DNA of 64,000 bases, taken from positions 1,182,640 to 1,246,639 of the forward strand of contig NZ_CH724148.1 of the NCBI RefSeq assembly GCF_000153225.1, read 5' to 3'. This stretch comes from Polaribacter irgensii 23-P. GTDB lineage: Bacteria; Bacteroidota; Bacteroidia; Flavobacteriales; Flavobacteriaceae. The translations under genes and the position numbers were made by a program. Within the stretch, counting starts at the first letter, position 1. Every line of letters starts with the position of its first letter. This document shows positions 28,505 to 38,687 of the stretch, piece after piece. The notes under the pieces are model-generated. The model worked only from the letters and a program-made list of their open reading frames with translations, made no database searches and was not told the origin of the DNA.

Positions 28505-31500
28505 ATGGCTTTAAACAAAAAATACTGGAAAAGTGTTGAAGAACTTAAAGGAAGTTCTGTTGTTGAAACGCTTACTAAAAACGAGTTTGTATCGGACATT
28601 CCTACAGAAGATTTTTTAGGAGATAAAGAAACCTTAGAGACTTCTTCTACTACACGTAGAGATTTCTTAAAGTATGTTGGCTTTACAACGGCAGCAGCTT
28701 CATTAGCAGCGTGTGAGGGACCGGTGGTTAAATCGATTCCTTACGTAGTAAAGCCCAATGATATCATGCCTGGAATAGCGGATTGGTATGCTACTTCTGT
28801 TGCAGATGGTTTTGATTTTGCAAATGTTTTAATCAAAACACGTGAAGGCAGACCTATCCAAATAATGCCCAATAAAGAAGCAGGCGGAACAACGAGCGCA
28901 AGAGTGCAAGCAGTAGTGCTTTCTCTCTATGACGAGCAATTGCGCCTAAAAGAGCCAACGAAGAAGGGTGCTGCCATTTCTTGGGTAGATGCGGATAAAG
29001 AGATTTTAGAGAAATTAAATTCTTTAAAGGAAGCAAACACACAGGTTGTTTTACTTTCTGGAACCATGGCTAGTCCATCAACATCGAAAGTTGTTGAAGA
29101 CTTTATTGCTGCCTATCCCAATGCAAAGCACGTTATTTACGATGCTATTTCTGAAGACGCCGCTGTTGATGCATTTGAAGCTGTGTATGGAAGAAGAGCA
29201 TTGCCAAATTACAGTTTACAAAATGCGGAGACAATTGTTTCCTTTGGCGCAGATTTTTTAGGCGATTTTCACGGTGGTTTTGAAAAAGCATATGTAGCAG
29301 GCAGAAAGCCAGAAACAGGAAAGATGTCTTACCATGTTCAGGTAGAAAGCAACATGTCTCTTACAGGAGCAAATGCCGATAAGCGCTTGATAGCTAAACC
29401 GTCGGATGTTGTTTTTTCTTTGTTAAACTTGTATCAGGAGCTTTCAGGAAAATCGGTTTCTTTACAAGCTACGCCGATTGACGCAGAAATTAAAAAGTTA
29501 GCAAAAGCACTCAGAAAGGCAGGTTCGAAAGGAGTTGTGATGACTGGGATAAACGATAAAAATGCACAGTTAATTGCATTAGAAATTAATACTCTTTTAG
29601 GAAGCGAAATACTAGACACGAGCAATACATTGAATATTCGTCAAGGTAGTTTTGAGAAAGTTCAAGAGGTGGTTTCAGACATGAAGGCTGGAAAAGTAGG
29701 AGGGATATTGACAATAAATACCGATCCATCTTACACCCTGCCAAATGCTGCCGAGTTTACAGAGGCCTTGTCAAAGGTTGATTTAAAAGTGGCTTTGTCA
29801 GTAGAAAACAATGAAACTGTGAATGCAATGGAGTATGCATTGCCAACAACACATTTCTTAGAATCTTGGGGGGACACCCAGTTTACTGAATCAGGTTACG
29901 GTTTAGTTCAACCAACGATCCAACCCTTATTTAAAACACGTCAGTTACAAGACGTTTTATTAAAGTGGTCTGGGAGTACAGAAGATTATTATGATTATTT
30001 AAAGTCCTTTTGGACGACAAATATCTTAGATGGGTCTTCGTGGAATAAAGCCTTGCACAATGGTTTCTATACTAAGAATATCAATGCTTCTGGGAATTTA
30101 AAAAGTACTTCCATTGCTATTTCAACAGTAGTGAGTGCATTAAAAGAAAGTATTAAAACTTCAGCAATGGAGTTGAATCTATATACTAAAACTGGTTTAG
30201 GAGACGGAAAACAAGCAAACAATCCATGGTTGCAAGAGTTTCCAGATCCAATTACTAGAACCTCTTGGGATAATTACTTAACCATGTCTATGGCAGATGC
30301 TAGAGAATTGGGTTTTTCAAATCCTGTAAAGGACAATGGTGCAATTAACGGAGATTATGCGAAGGTATCGGTAAATGGCGTATCTGCAGTTGTTCCCGTG
30401 ATGGTACAACCTGGTCAGGCTAAAGGGTCTGTAGGTTTAGCATTAGGTTTTGGAAAAACATTTGGTTTAAAAGAGGAAATGAAGGTAGGTGTAAATGCAT
30501 ATCCTTTATATTCAGGAGGGCAGAACATTCAATACAACGTTACAATAGACAAAGTAGCGGGGACGCATAAGTTTGCTTGTACACAAGTGCAAAAAACAAT
30601 TGCGGGTCGTCATGATATTCTAAAAGTAGTTTCTTTAAAAGATTACAATACGGTTGCTCCTAAAGATCATAAAAATGGTTGGAACAAGCCAGCGTATGTT
30701 TCTTATGATCACAAAGAGGTGGAAGCAAAAACCATAGATTTATGGGAGGAGCACAATCGAGACATGGGGCATCATTTCAATTTATCAATTGATTTAACTT
30801 CGTGTACAGGTTGTGGAGCATGTGTGGTAGCTTGTCATGCTGAAAACAATGTACCTGTTGTAGGGAAAGATGAGGTAAGAGTGGGTAGAGATATGCATTG
30901 GTTGCGTATTGACAGATACTATTCTTCGGAAGTAGAAACAAGAGAAGATGCTAAAGAATTAGGTTTGAGCACAGCAGCTACGTATCAAGCGTTGGAAACG
31001 GAAGCAGAAAATCCTGAGGTTACCTTCCAGCCAATGATGTGCCAGCACTGTAACCATGCTCCATGTGAGACGGTTTGTCCAGTAGCAGCTACAACCCACG
31101 GTCGTCAAGGTCAGAATCAAATGACGTATAACAGATGTGTAGGTACAAGATATTGTGCAAACAACTGTCCTTATAGAGTTCGAAGATTTAACTGGTTTAA
31201 GTATGCGGATAATAATGAGTTCGACTTTAACATGAACAATGAATATGGCAAGATGGTATTAAACCCAGATGTTGTAGTACGTGCAAGAGGAGTAATGGAA
31301 AAATGTTCTATGTGTATTCAAAAAACACAAGCGACTATTTTAACAGCTAAGAAAGAAGGAAGACCAGTCAATACAGATGAGTTTGAAACAGCTTGTTCGG
31401 CTGCATGTACTGCAGGGGCTATGGTTTTTGGAGATGTAAATAATAAAGAAGACGAAGTTACAGCGCTAGCGGAAGATAAAAGAGCATACCACGTTTTGGA

Positions 31501-31564
31501 TTATCTTCAAACGAAGCCAAATGTAGTATATCAAGTAAAAGTCGTGAATACAAACGAAGCGTAA
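28505..31564 (+). CDS. actB: Alternative complex III subunit ActB, iron-sulfur protein
   Basis: ActB is the 1019-residue periplasmic subunit. After a long n-region it has a Tat motif TTRRDFLKYVG (Arg51-Arg52) and lipobox LAAC (Cys70). A large molybdopterin-oxidoreductase-like part (about 75-740) follows, which in this complex carries no cofactor. The C-terminal ferredoxin domain has clusters of cysteines: CTGCGACVVAC near 766, CQHCNHAPCETVCP near 846, CVGTRYCANNCP near 878 and CSMC/CSAAC near 933-966, enough for one 3Fe-4S and three 4Fe-4S clusters. It passes electrons from menaquinol oxidation to ActA. Confidence 0.95.
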   Translation: MALNKKYWKSVEELKGSSVVETLTKNEFVSDIPTEDFLGDKETLETSSTTRRDFLKYVGFTTAAASLAACEGPVVKSIPYVVKPNDIMPGIADWYATSVADGFDFANVLIKTREGRPIQIMPNKEAGGTTSARVQAVVLSLYDEQLRLKEPTKKGAAISWVDADKEILEKLNSLKEANTQVVLLSGTMASPSTSKVVEDFIAAYPNAKHVIYDAISEDAAVDAFEAVYGRRALPNYSLQNAETIVSFGADFLGDFHGGFEKAYVAGRKPETGKMSYHVQVESNMSLTGANADKRLIAKPSDVVFSLLNLYQELSGKSVSLQATPIDAEIKKLAKALRKAGSKGVVMTGINDKNAQLIALEINTLLGSEILDTSNTLNIRQGSFEKVQEVVSDMKAGKVGGILTINTDPSYTLPNAAEFTEALSKVDLKVALSVENNETVNAMEYALPTTHFLESWGDTQFTESGYGLVQPTIQPLFKTRQLQDVLLKWSGSTEDYYDYLKSFWTTNILDGSSWNKALHNGFYTKNINASGNLKSTSIAISTVVSALKESIKTSAMELNLYTKTGLGDGKQANNPWLQEFPDPITRTSWDNYLTMSMADARELGFSNPVKDNGAINGDYAKVSVNGVSAVVPVMVQPGQAKGSVGLALGFGKTFGLKEEMKVGVNAYPLYSGGQNIQYNVTIDKVAGTHKFACTQVQKTIAGRHDILKVVSLKDYNTVAPKDHKNGWNKPAYVSYDHKEVEAKTIDLWEEHNRDMGHHFNLSIDLTSCTGCGACVVACHAENNVPVVGKDEVRVGRDMHWLRIDRYYSSEVETREDAKELGLSTAATYQALETEAENPEVTFQPMMCQHCNHAPCETVCPVAATTHGRQGQNQMTYNRCVGTRYCANNCPYRVRRFNWFKYADNNEFDFNMNNEYGKMVLNPDVVVRARGVMEKCSMCIQKTQATILTAKKEGRPVNTDEFETACSAACTAGAMVFGDVNNKEDEVTALAEDKRAYHVLDYLQTKPNVVYQVKVVNTNEA

Positions 31565-31586
31565 TTTAAATTTAAGATATAAAAAT

Positions 31587-33050
31587 ATGTCTCATTACGA
31601 AGCATCCATTAGAGAACCTTTAGTATTAGGTGATAAAAGTTATCACGATATCACTGAGGACATTGCAAAGCCCATAGAAGGCGCAGCAAATAAGAATTGG
31701 TACATTGCATTTTATATTTCTTTAGCAGCAATGCTTTGGGGATTTGGATGTATCTTTTATACCGTAGGAACTGGTATTGGAGTTTGGGGATTGAACAAGA
31801 ACATTGGTTGGGCTTGGGATATTACAAACTTCGTTTGGTGGGTTGGTATTGGTCACGCAGGTACATTGATATCAGCAGTGCTTTTATTATTTCGTCAAAA
31901 ATGGAGAATGGCAATTAACCGATCTGCTGAAGCAATGACAATTTTTGCTGTTTTTCAAGCAGGATTGTTTCCAATTATTCACATGGGTCGTCCATGGAAT
32001 GCCTATTGGGTGTTACCACTTCCGAATCAGTTCGGATCTTTATGGGTAAATTTTAACTCTCCTTTGTTATGGGATGTTTTTGCTATTTCAACGTATTTAT
32101 CAGTGTCATTGGTTTTCTGGTGGACAGGTTTACTTCCAGATTTTGCAATGATAAGAGATCGCGCAGTAAAGCCTTTTCAAAAAAAGATATATGCCTTACT
32201 CTCTTTTGGATGGTCAGGAAGAGCAAAAGATTGGCAGCGTTTTGAAGAAGTATCTCTGGTACTTGCAGGTTTAGCTACTCCTTTGGTATTGTCGGTGCAT
32301 ACAATTGTATCGATGGATTTCGCTACCTCTATCAATCCAGGATGGCACTCAACAATATTTCCTCCTTATTTTGTTGCAGGAGCAATCTTTTCAGGATTTG
32401 CGATGGTACAAACCTTGTTAGGAATTATGAGAAAAGTAACAAATTTGGAAGATTACATTACAAGGATGCACGTAGAGTACATGAACATGGTAATTATTTT
32501 AACCGGTGGAATTGTAGCGGTAGCATACGGTACCGAATTTTTCATCGCTTGGTATACTGGTTCACCTTATGAAAATTATACTTATCTTTCTGTAGGAGCG
32601 GCAACAGGTCCTTATGCTTGGGCATTTTGGTCACTGATTACTTTTAATATATTAATACCTCAGTTGTTGTGGATTAAAAAATTTAGAAGAAGTTTTATCA
32701 TCACTTTTATTATTTCGATAGCGATAAACATAGGAATGTGGTTTGAGCGTTTTGATATTATTGCAATTGTATTAAGTAAAGGTCATTTACCGTCTACATG
32801 GTGGCGTTTTGAGCCTACCTTTGTAGATGTCGGGATTTTTATAGGTACTATTGGATTTTTCTTTGTATTGTTTTTATTATATGCAAGAACATTCCCCGTA
32901 ATTGCCCAAGCAGAGGTGAAAACAATATTAAAATCTTCTGGAGAATTTTACAAGAAGAGAAGAGCACAAGGAATTCCTACAAAACCTGCAATTATCGCAA
33001 CTGATAGTTCAGCAATTAACGGTCGTTCTGATAACAATTTAAACGGATAA
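31587..33050 (+). CDS. actC: Alternative complex III subunit ActC, NrfD-like quinol-binding membrane protein
   Basis: This is a 487-residue integral membrane protein with about ten helices and the NrfD/PsrC fold. It begins MSHYEASIREPLVLGDKSYH, which is the family's usual N-terminus, and shows GHAGTLISAVL, SVHTIVSMDFATSINPGWH and FPPYFVAGAIFSGFAM. In the solved complexes ActC holds the menaquinol oxidation site. It lies 22 bases after actB and 2 bases before actD. Confidence 0.95.
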   Translation: MSHYEASIREPLVLGDKSYHDITEDIAKPIEGAANKNWYIAFYISLAAMLWGFGCIFYTVGTGIGVWGLNKNIGWAWDITNFVWWVGIGHAGTLISAVLLLFRQKWRMAINRSAEAMTIFAVFQAGLFPIIHMGRPWNAYWVLPLPNQFGSLWVNFNSPLLWDVFAISTYLSVSLVFWWTGLLPDFAMIRDRAVKPFQKKIYALLSFGWSGRAKDWQRFEEVSLVLAGLATPLVLSVHTIVSMDFATSINPGWHSTIFPPYFVAGAIFSGFAMVQTLLGIMRKVTNLEDYITRMHVEYMNMVIILTGGIVAVAYGTEFFIAWYTGSPYENYTYLSVGAATGPYAWAFWSLITFNILIPQLLWIKKFRRSFIITFIISIAINIGMWFERFDIIAIVLSKGHLPSTWWRFEPTFVDVGIFIGTIGFFFVLFLLYARTFPVIAQAEVKTILKSSGEFYKKRRAQGIPTKPAIIATDSSAINGRSDNNLNG

Positions 33051-33052
33051 TT

Positions 33053-33580
33053 ATGGAAGCATCAAAAGTTATTCATGCATTTTATACAGACGACGAAGTG
33101 TTGTTAGATGCAGTAAAAGAGGTGAAAGCTGCGCATCACCATATTGAAGAGGTCTTTTGTCCTTTTCCAGTCCATGGTCTGGACAAAGCAATGGGATTGG
33201 CACCTACAAGAATTGCCATTACCGCATTTTTTTACGGGATTACTGGTTTGGCCTTTGCTATTTGGATGACAAATTATATTATGATTGAAGATTGGCCGAT
33301 GGACATTGGTGGAAAACCAAGTTTTTCATGGATAGAAAACATGCCTTCGTTTGTTCCAATTATATTTGAGTTGACCGTATTTTTTGCGGCACACTTAATG
33401 GTGATTACTTTTTATATGAGAAGTAGAATATGGCCTTTTAAAGATGCAGAGAATCCAGATCCAAGAACTACAGATGATCATTTTTTAATGGAAATCCCAG
33501 TAAACAATAATGAGGAAGCTTTGGTTTCTTTATTAGCGAAAACAGGAGCTGTAGAAATTAATATAGTAGATAAGCACTAA
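33053..33580 (+). CDS. actD: Alternative complex III subunit ActD (DUF3341)
   Basis: The 175-residue protein has a cytoplasmic N-terminal domain (MEASKVIHAFYTDDEVLLDA ... CPFPVHGLD) and two membrane helices (about 60-78 and 104-124), the hallmark of DUF3341. It is a structural subunit of alternative complex III without cofactors. It starts 2 bases after actC and ends 10 bases before actE. Confidence 0.94.
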   Translation: MEASKVIHAFYTDDEVLLDAVKEVKAAHHHIEEVFCPFPVHGLDKAMGLAPTRIAITAFFYGITGLAFAIWMTNYIMIEDWPMDIGGKPSFSWIENMPSFVPIIFELTVFFAAHLMVITFYMRSRIWPFKDAENPDPRTTDDHFLMEIPVNNNEEALVSLLAKTGAVEINIVDKH

Positions 33581-33590
33581 TATAGAGATA

Positions 33591-34139
33591 ATGAAGAATT
33601 TTAAATTAATTATCGGGTTAGTAGTTCTTACAAGCATACTGTCTTGTAATGACAATAAAACAAGGCAAGCACAGTACATGCCAGACATGTATGAATCTAT
33701 TCCTTACAAAGCAGATGGAGCAAAAGGTCTTGGAGGAAAGCCAGTAAATAGCAAACCAGTGCTCAAAACATTGACGCGAGGAGGAACGCCGGCATACGAT
33801 ATTGCAGATACTGCAGAGGGGTATGCGGAAGCAAAATTAAGCTTGAAATCTCCGCTGGATAAGAACGAGAAAAATCTTGAAAACGGTAAGAAAATGTATA
33901 CGATCTATTGTATTTCATGCCACGGTAAAAAAGGGGATGGAAACGGATATTTGTCAACTTCAGAAAAGTTTTTAGGAATTCCGAATTATAAGGATAGAGA
34001 TATTACAGAAGGAAGTGTATACCACATTTTAATGCATGGAATCAATTTAATGGGTTCGCATTCTTCGCAGTTGACATACAATGAACGGTGGCAAATCATT
34101 CAATACGTAGAAGTATTAAGAGCAGATTTGTTAAAATAA
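33591..34139 (+). CDS. actE: Alternative complex III subunit ActE, monohaem cytochrome c lipoprotein
   Basis: The 182-residue protein has a lipoprotein signal with lipobox ILSC (Cys19) and one haem motif CISCH near residue 106, with the distal methionine probably in HILMHGINLMGSHSSQL. It is exposed in the periplasm and accepts electrons in the complex, handing them on to the oxidase. It is in the normal actABCDEF order. Confidence 0.94.
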   Translation: MKNFKLIIGLVVLTSILSCNDNKTRQAQYMPDMYESIPYKADGAKGLGGKPVNSKPVLKTLTRGGTPAYDIADTAEGYAEAKLSLKSPLDKNEKNLENGKKMYTIYCISCHGKKGDGNGYLSTSEKFLGIPNYKDRDITEGSVYHILMHGINLMGSHSSQLTYNERWQIIQYVEVLRADLLK

Positions 34140-34166
34140 AGCACAATAAGAAAGAATACGAAAGAT

Positions 34167-35726
34167 ATGTATCAATTCTCAGGTAAGTTAAAAACATTTT
34201 CATTAGCACTAATAATTATTGGTCTAATAGGAACTGTCTTCAGTTTTTATAATGGTTCTCAAAAGACCATAGAAGATGCAAAGCAGGTAATCGCTGCATC
34301 TCACAGTAGTGGCCATGGAGAGTCACATGGAGCAGCAGCAGTACACGCAGAAGGAGATGGTGAAGGGGAGCATGCTTCAGAAATTGAGGCACACGCTGCG
34401 GATGAACATGGAGATTCGCATTCGGAAGAAAATGGAACCAAAAGTTACTCTTCAAAAGAAGAGCACAACGTTGCGGGTTCACATGAAGCTGTAGAGGGGC
34501 ACACTGAAAAACATACAAATGAGAACCAATCTGTAGAAGAAGAACACAGTGTTTCCGATGTTCAAGAGCACGAAGAACATGTTTTACATCAATTACAGAA
34601 CAGACCGTGGTCAGCTTTTTATGTGGCCTTATTTTTCTCTTTGGGAATTACATTATTAGTTTTAGCTTTCTATGCAATACAGAGAGTTGCTCAAGTAGGT
34701 TGGTCCGTTGTCATTTTAAGAGTGATGGAAGCAATCTCGGCAAATTTATTGCCAACATCTATTCTCATGATTTTGTTGCTTGCAGCATCAGTGATGCACA
34801 TGAATCACTTGTTTCCATGGATGGCAGACGGTACTGTAGACCCTGCAAGTGAAAATTATGATGCCATTGTAGATGGTAAATCGTGGTGGATGAATTCTAC
34901 TGGTTTTATGGTGCGAAGTATTCTTTACCTAGTCGCATGGAATGTATATCGATTTTTTATCAGAAAAAGTTCAATCAAAGAAGATACTGCTAACGACGGC
35001 AACAAGACTTACAAGAAAAACTTCAATGCTTCCGTAATATTTTTATTTATTTTCATGATCACAGAATCTATGATGTCATGGGATTGGATCATGGGATTAG
35101 ATCCGCATTGGTTTTCAACGTTATTCGGATGGTACGTATTGTCCACCTTATTGGTTAGTGCGCTAACAGTGATTGCGTTTTTTACTATCTATTTGCGTGA
35201 ACAAGGGGCGATACCAGGTATTAATGACAGTCACATTCACGATTTAGCGAAGTTTATGTTTGGGTTTTCAGTCTTTTGGACCTACTTATGGTTTTCGCAG
35301 TTTATGTTAATTTGGTACGCAGACATCCCGGAAGAGACTACGTATTTTGTAATGAGGTTTACAGAGTATAAGTTGCCATTTTTAGGCATGGTAGTGATGA
35401 ACTTTGTTTTTCCAATATTACTTTTGTTAAATAGTGATTTTAAAAGCAAACCTTGGTTTGTTGTCATTGGAGGAGTGGTTATCTTAGCAGGACATTATAT
35501 TGATGTATTTATTATGATAATGCCATCAACAGTTGGTGCACAATGGTTCTTTGGAATACCAGAGTTGAGTGCGTTGTGTTTCTTTATTGGCTTGTTAATT
35601 TATACAACGTTAAATGCATTTTCAAAAGCGAATGCAATTCCAAAAGGAAATCCTTTCTTGAAAGAAAGTGAGCATTTCCATTATTATAATATCGAACACA
35701 CAGGAGAAGGATCAGCTGATCATTAA
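34167..35726 (+). CDS. actF: Alternative complex III subunit ActF with a His/Glu-rich periplasmic insertion
   Basis: This 519-residue membrane protein of the NrfD type pairs with ActC. The first helix (about 10-28) is followed by a low-complexity stretch at 46-141 with 16 histidines and many Glu, Ser and Gly residues, before the core helices start at about 148. The core reads LLAASVMHMNHLFPWM, MSWDWIMGLDPHWFSTLFG and FSVFWTYLWFSQFMLIWYA, the conserved part of the family. The insertion lies between helix 1 and the core; it could bind metal or be a flexible spacer. Confidence 0.93.
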   Translation: MYQFSGKLKTFSLALIIIGLIGTVFSFYNGSQKTIEDAKQVIAASHSSGHGESHGAAAVHAEGDGEGEHASEIEAHAADEHGDSHSEENGTKSYSSKEEHNVAGSHEAVEGHTEKHTNENQSVEEEHSVSDVQEHEEHVLHQLQNRPWSAFYVALFFSLGITLLVLAFYAIQRVAQVGWSVVILRVMEAISANLLPTSILMILLLAASVMHMNHLFPWMADGTVDPASENYDAIVDGKSWWMNSTGFMVRSILYLVAWNVYRFFIRKSSIKEDTANDGNKTYKKNFNASVIFLFIFMITESMMSWDWIMGLDPHWFSTLFGWYVLSTLLVSALTVIAFFTIYLREQGAIPGINDSHIHDLAKFMFGFSVFWTYLWFSQFMLIWYADIPEETTYFVMRFTEYKLPFLGMVVMNFVFPILLLLNSDFKSKPWFVVIGGVVILAGHYIDVFIMIMPSTVGAQWFFGIPELSALCFFIGLLIYTTLNAFSKANAIPKGNPFLKESEHFHYYNIEHTGEGSADH

Positions 35727-35759
35727 TAAATAGTTGAATTAAATTAAGAAAAGATACAT

Positions 35760-36767
35760 ATGCTAGCTCTATTTTATATTTTTATAGGTGTTGCGATCGG
35801 GGTAAGTTTTTGGCAGATTACTAGAATCATGAATTTTAGGGGGTCTATAGCCAATGATAAGGACAACGATGCTCAAGGTAAATATGCCATTGTTTTTATG
35901 GCTTTTTTATACGCAATGATGATTTATTGCCTGATATTCATGAACGTGATAATGTTGCCTGAGTCGGCTTCTATTGAGGGCGAACATGATGACAATTTAT
36001 TTAAAATTACATTCTGGTTAATCGGTATCGTGCAATTTGGGATGCAGTTTTTGATTTTTTACTTTACTTTTAAGTACAGAGGTAACAAAAATAATAAAGC
36101 CAAGTTTTATGCAGACAGTCATAAATTAGAGTTTATTTGGACGGTAACGCCATCAATTGTATTGGTCGGTCTGGTAAGTTACGGTCTGTGGCAGTGGAAC
36201 AGCATTATGGACTTGTCTGATTTGGAAGATCCCATTGTGATCGAAGTGTATTCGCAACAGTTTAATTGGAAAGCCAGGTATGCAGGAGCAGACAACACTT
36301 TAGGTTTTGGGAATGTAAACTTTATCAAAGGCATGAACACAATGGGTGTGGATATGACAGATGTAAATGCTGCAGATGACAAACAGGTAACTGAGTTGTA
36401 TTTGCCAAAGGGAAGGAAAATACACTTCAAGTTTAGATCTCAAGATGTATTGCATTCGGCGTATATGCCGCATTTTAGAGCACAGATGAATTGTGTTCCA
36501 GGAATGGTGACTCAATTTGGTTTTACACCAAAATTTACTACGGCAGAAATGAGAAATCAGTCGGAAGTTATCGAGAAGTCTATAGGGATTAATAAAATAA
36601 GAAGAGCAAAGGGAGAGGATCCTTATATTTTTGATTATTTATTGTTATGTAATAAGATTTGTGGAGCATCCCACTACAACATGCAAATGAAAATTACGGT
36701 GGTAGAGCAGGACGAGTTCGATGAATGGATCGGAGAGCAGCTTACCTTATCAGAAGTGATTAAATAA
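35760..36767 (+). CDS. coxB: Cytochrome c oxidase subunit II
   Basis: Subunit II takes electrons from cytochrome c or alternative complex III at its CuA centre. The 335 residues have N-terminal membrane helices and a periplasmic cupredoxin domain. The CuA ligands are visible as CNKICGASHYNM (C-x3-C-x3-H-x2-M, near 297-308) with the upstream His in DVLHSAYMPHFR. The aromatic patch EVYSQQFNWKARYAG matches the electron entry site. It lies 33 bases after actF and is thus part of one respiratory operon. Confidence 0.95.
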   Translation: MLALFYIFIGVAIGVSFWQITRIMNFRGSIANDKDNDAQGKYAIVFMAFLYAMMIYCLIFMNVIMLPESASIEGEHDDNLFKITFWLIGIVQFGMQFLIFYFTFKYRGNKNNKAKFYADSHKLEFIWTVTPSIVLVGLVSYGLWQWNSIMDLSDLEDPIVIEVYSQQFNWKARYAGADNTLGFGNVNFIKGMNTMGVDMTDVNAADDKQVTELYLPKGRKIHFKFRSQDVLHSAYMPHFRAQMNCVPGMVTQFGFTPKFTTAEMRNQSEVIEKSIGINKIRRAKGEDPYIFDYLLLCNKICGASHYNMQMKITVVEQDEFDEWIGEQLTLSEVIK

Positions 36768-36808
36768 TTTATTTTTAGAAAAAAAACAGCACAAATACGT
36801 AAGATATT

Positions 36809-38590
36809 ATGTCAGAGCATCATCATAAAGAAACATTTGTAACAAAATATATTTTCAGTCAGGATCATAAAATGATCTCTAAGCAGTTTTTGGTAACCGG
36901 GATGTTCATGGGAATCATAGCTGTATTAATGTCAATGTTATTTCGTTTACAATTGGCTTGGCCAGAAACTTCATTTTCATTAGTGGAGGCTTTTCTAGGT
37001 TCTCATCAAACAGACGGGATCATGGATCCAGATATTTATTTAGCATTGGTTACAATACACGGAACGATCATGATTTTCTTTGTATTGACTGCGGGTTTAA
37101 GTGGTACATTTTCGAATTTACTAATTCCCTTGCAGATTGGTGCAAGAGATATGGCGTCAGGTTTTTTAAACATGGTTTCCTATTGGTTATTTTTTGTTTC
37201 AAGTGTTATAATGGTGATATCCTTATTTGTTGAAGCGGGGCCTGCAGCATCAGGATGGACAATTTATCCCCCTTTAAGTGCTTTGCCACAGGCAATTCCG
37301 GGATCAGGAATGGGAATGACTTTATGGTTGGTTTCAATGGCTATTTTTGTGGCATCTTCCTTAATTGGAGCATTGAATTATATTGTAACCGTTTTAAATT
37401 TACGGACAAAGGGAATGAAAATGACCAGGTTGCCTTTGACAATTTGGGCATTTTTTGTGACCGCCATCATTGGTGTCGTTTCTTTTCCAGTTTTACTTTC
37501 AGCAGCGCTTCTACTAATTTTTGACAGAAGTTTTGGGACATCATTTTATCTTTCAGATATTTTTATATCAGGAGAGGTTTTGCATTATCAAGGAGGCTCG
37601 CCCGTATTATTTGAGCATTTATTTTGGTTCTTAGGGCACCCAGAGGTGTACATTGTTTTATTGCCTGCTTTGGGGATTACCTCAGAAATTATATCTACCA
37701 ATGCTAGAAAACCAATTTTTGGATATAGAGCGATGATTGGTTCTATATTGGCAATTGCGTTTCTATCTACCGTAGTTTGGGGACACCATATGTTTGTTAC
37801 AGGAATGAATCCATTTTTAGGGTCCGTATTTACCTTTACAACATTGTTAATTGCGATACCTTCAGCAGTGAAGACATTTAACTATATCACAACACTTTGG
37901 AAAGGAAATCTGCAATTAAATCCAGCAATGTTGTTTTCAATTGGTTTGGTATCAACTTTTGTAACAGGAGGTTTAACAGGTTTAGTTCTTGGAGATTCTG
38001 CTTTAGATATTAATATTCACGATACGTATTTCGTCGTTGCGCATTTCCACTTGGTAATGGGAGTATCAGCAATTTTTGGAATGTATGCAGGTATCTATCA
38101 CTGGTTTCCTAAGATGTATGGTAGAATGATGAACAAAACATTAGGATATTGGCATTTCTGGATTACAATAGTATGTGCTTACGGAGTGTTTTGGCCAATG
38201 CACTTTATTGGTTTGGCAGGATTACCGAGACGGTACTATACCAACACAAATTTTCCAATGTTTGATGATTTAGCAGATATAAACGTTGTAATTACGTTAT
38301 TTGCTTTAGTTGGGGGAGCAGCACAATTGTTCTTCTTATCAAATTTCTTTATTTCGATGTACAGAGGGGAAAAAGCTACGCAAAATCCTTGGAGGTCGAA
38401 TACCTTAGAGTGGACAACTCCTGTGGAGCATGTGCATGGTAATTGGCCTGGGCGTTTGCCAGAGGTGCACCGATGGGCATATGATTATAGTAAGCGAATA
38501 GATGCAAATGACGATGCAAGTGGTTTTCTACACGGTGAAGACTTTGTATTGCAAACAACACCAATGCTTGAAGGAGAAATTCCTTCTTAA
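36809..38590 (+). CDS. coxA: Cytochrome c oxidase subunit I
   Basis: The catalytic haem-copper subunit reduces oxygen and pumps protons. The 593 residues show the CuB ligand and cross-linked Tyr segment FLGHPEVYIVLLPALG (Glu of the D channel in GHPEV), and the two haem ligands in DTYFVVAHFHLVMG. There are about 12 helices, and the short C-terminal periplasmic extension (TLEWTTPVEHVHGNW) is normal. Subunit III and haem a synthesis genes are absent from the window and must lie elsewhere. Confidence 0.96.
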   Translation: MSEHHHKETFVTKYIFSQDHKMISKQFLVTGMFMGIIAVLMSMLFRLQLAWPETSFSLVEAFLGSHQTDGIMDPDIYLALVTIHGTIMIFFVLTAGLSGTFSNLLIPLQIGARDMASGFLNMVSYWLFFVSSVIMVISLFVEAGPAASGWTIYPPLSALPQAIPGSGMGMTLWLVSMAIFVASSLIGALNYIVTVLNLRTKGMKMTRLPLTIWAFFVTAIIGVVSFPVLLSAALLLIFDRSFGTSFYLSDIFISGEVLHYQGGSPVLFEHLFWFLGHPEVYIVLLPALGITSEIISTNARKPIFGYRAMIGSILAIAFLSTVVWGHHMFVTGMNPFLGSVFTFTTLLIAIPSAVKTFNYITTLWKGNLQLNPAMLFSIGLVSTFVTGGLTGLVLGDSALDINIHDTYFVVAHFHLVMGVSAIFGMYAGIYHWFPKMYGRMMNKTLGYWHFWITIVCAYGVFWPMHFIGLAGLPRRYYTNTNFPMFDDLADINVVITLFALVGGAAQLFFLSNFFISMYRGEKATQNPWRSNTLEWTTPVEHVHGNWPGRLPEVHRWAYDYSKRIDANDDASGFLHGEDFVLQTTPMLEGEIPS

Positions 38591-38607
38591 AGCGATAAAG
38601 TAAAAGT

Positions 38608-38637
38608 AAAAGCCTCTCCAATATGGAGAGGCTTTTT
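38608..38637 (+). terminator. Rho-independent terminator of the respiratory operon
   Basis: AAAAGCCTCTCC (38608-38619) pairs perfectly with GGAGAGGCTTTT (38625-38636) around a 5-base loop, followed by a T. It lies 18 bases after the coxA stop. Confidence 0.9.
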
Positions 38638-38675
38638 GCTTTGTAACAAGTTTGTTTTTTCCTCTTTAATTCTAT

Positions 38676-38683
38676 TATCTTTG
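38676..38683 (+). promoter_or_regulatory. Promoter -7 element immediately before ruvB
   Basis: TATCTTTG matches TAnnTTTG, with TTTG at 38651-38654 at a 21-base spacing as -33. The box ends only 4 bases before the ruvB ATG, so transcription is expected to start at or within a few bases of the start codon. Confidence 0.6.
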
Positions 38684-38687
38684 CTTC

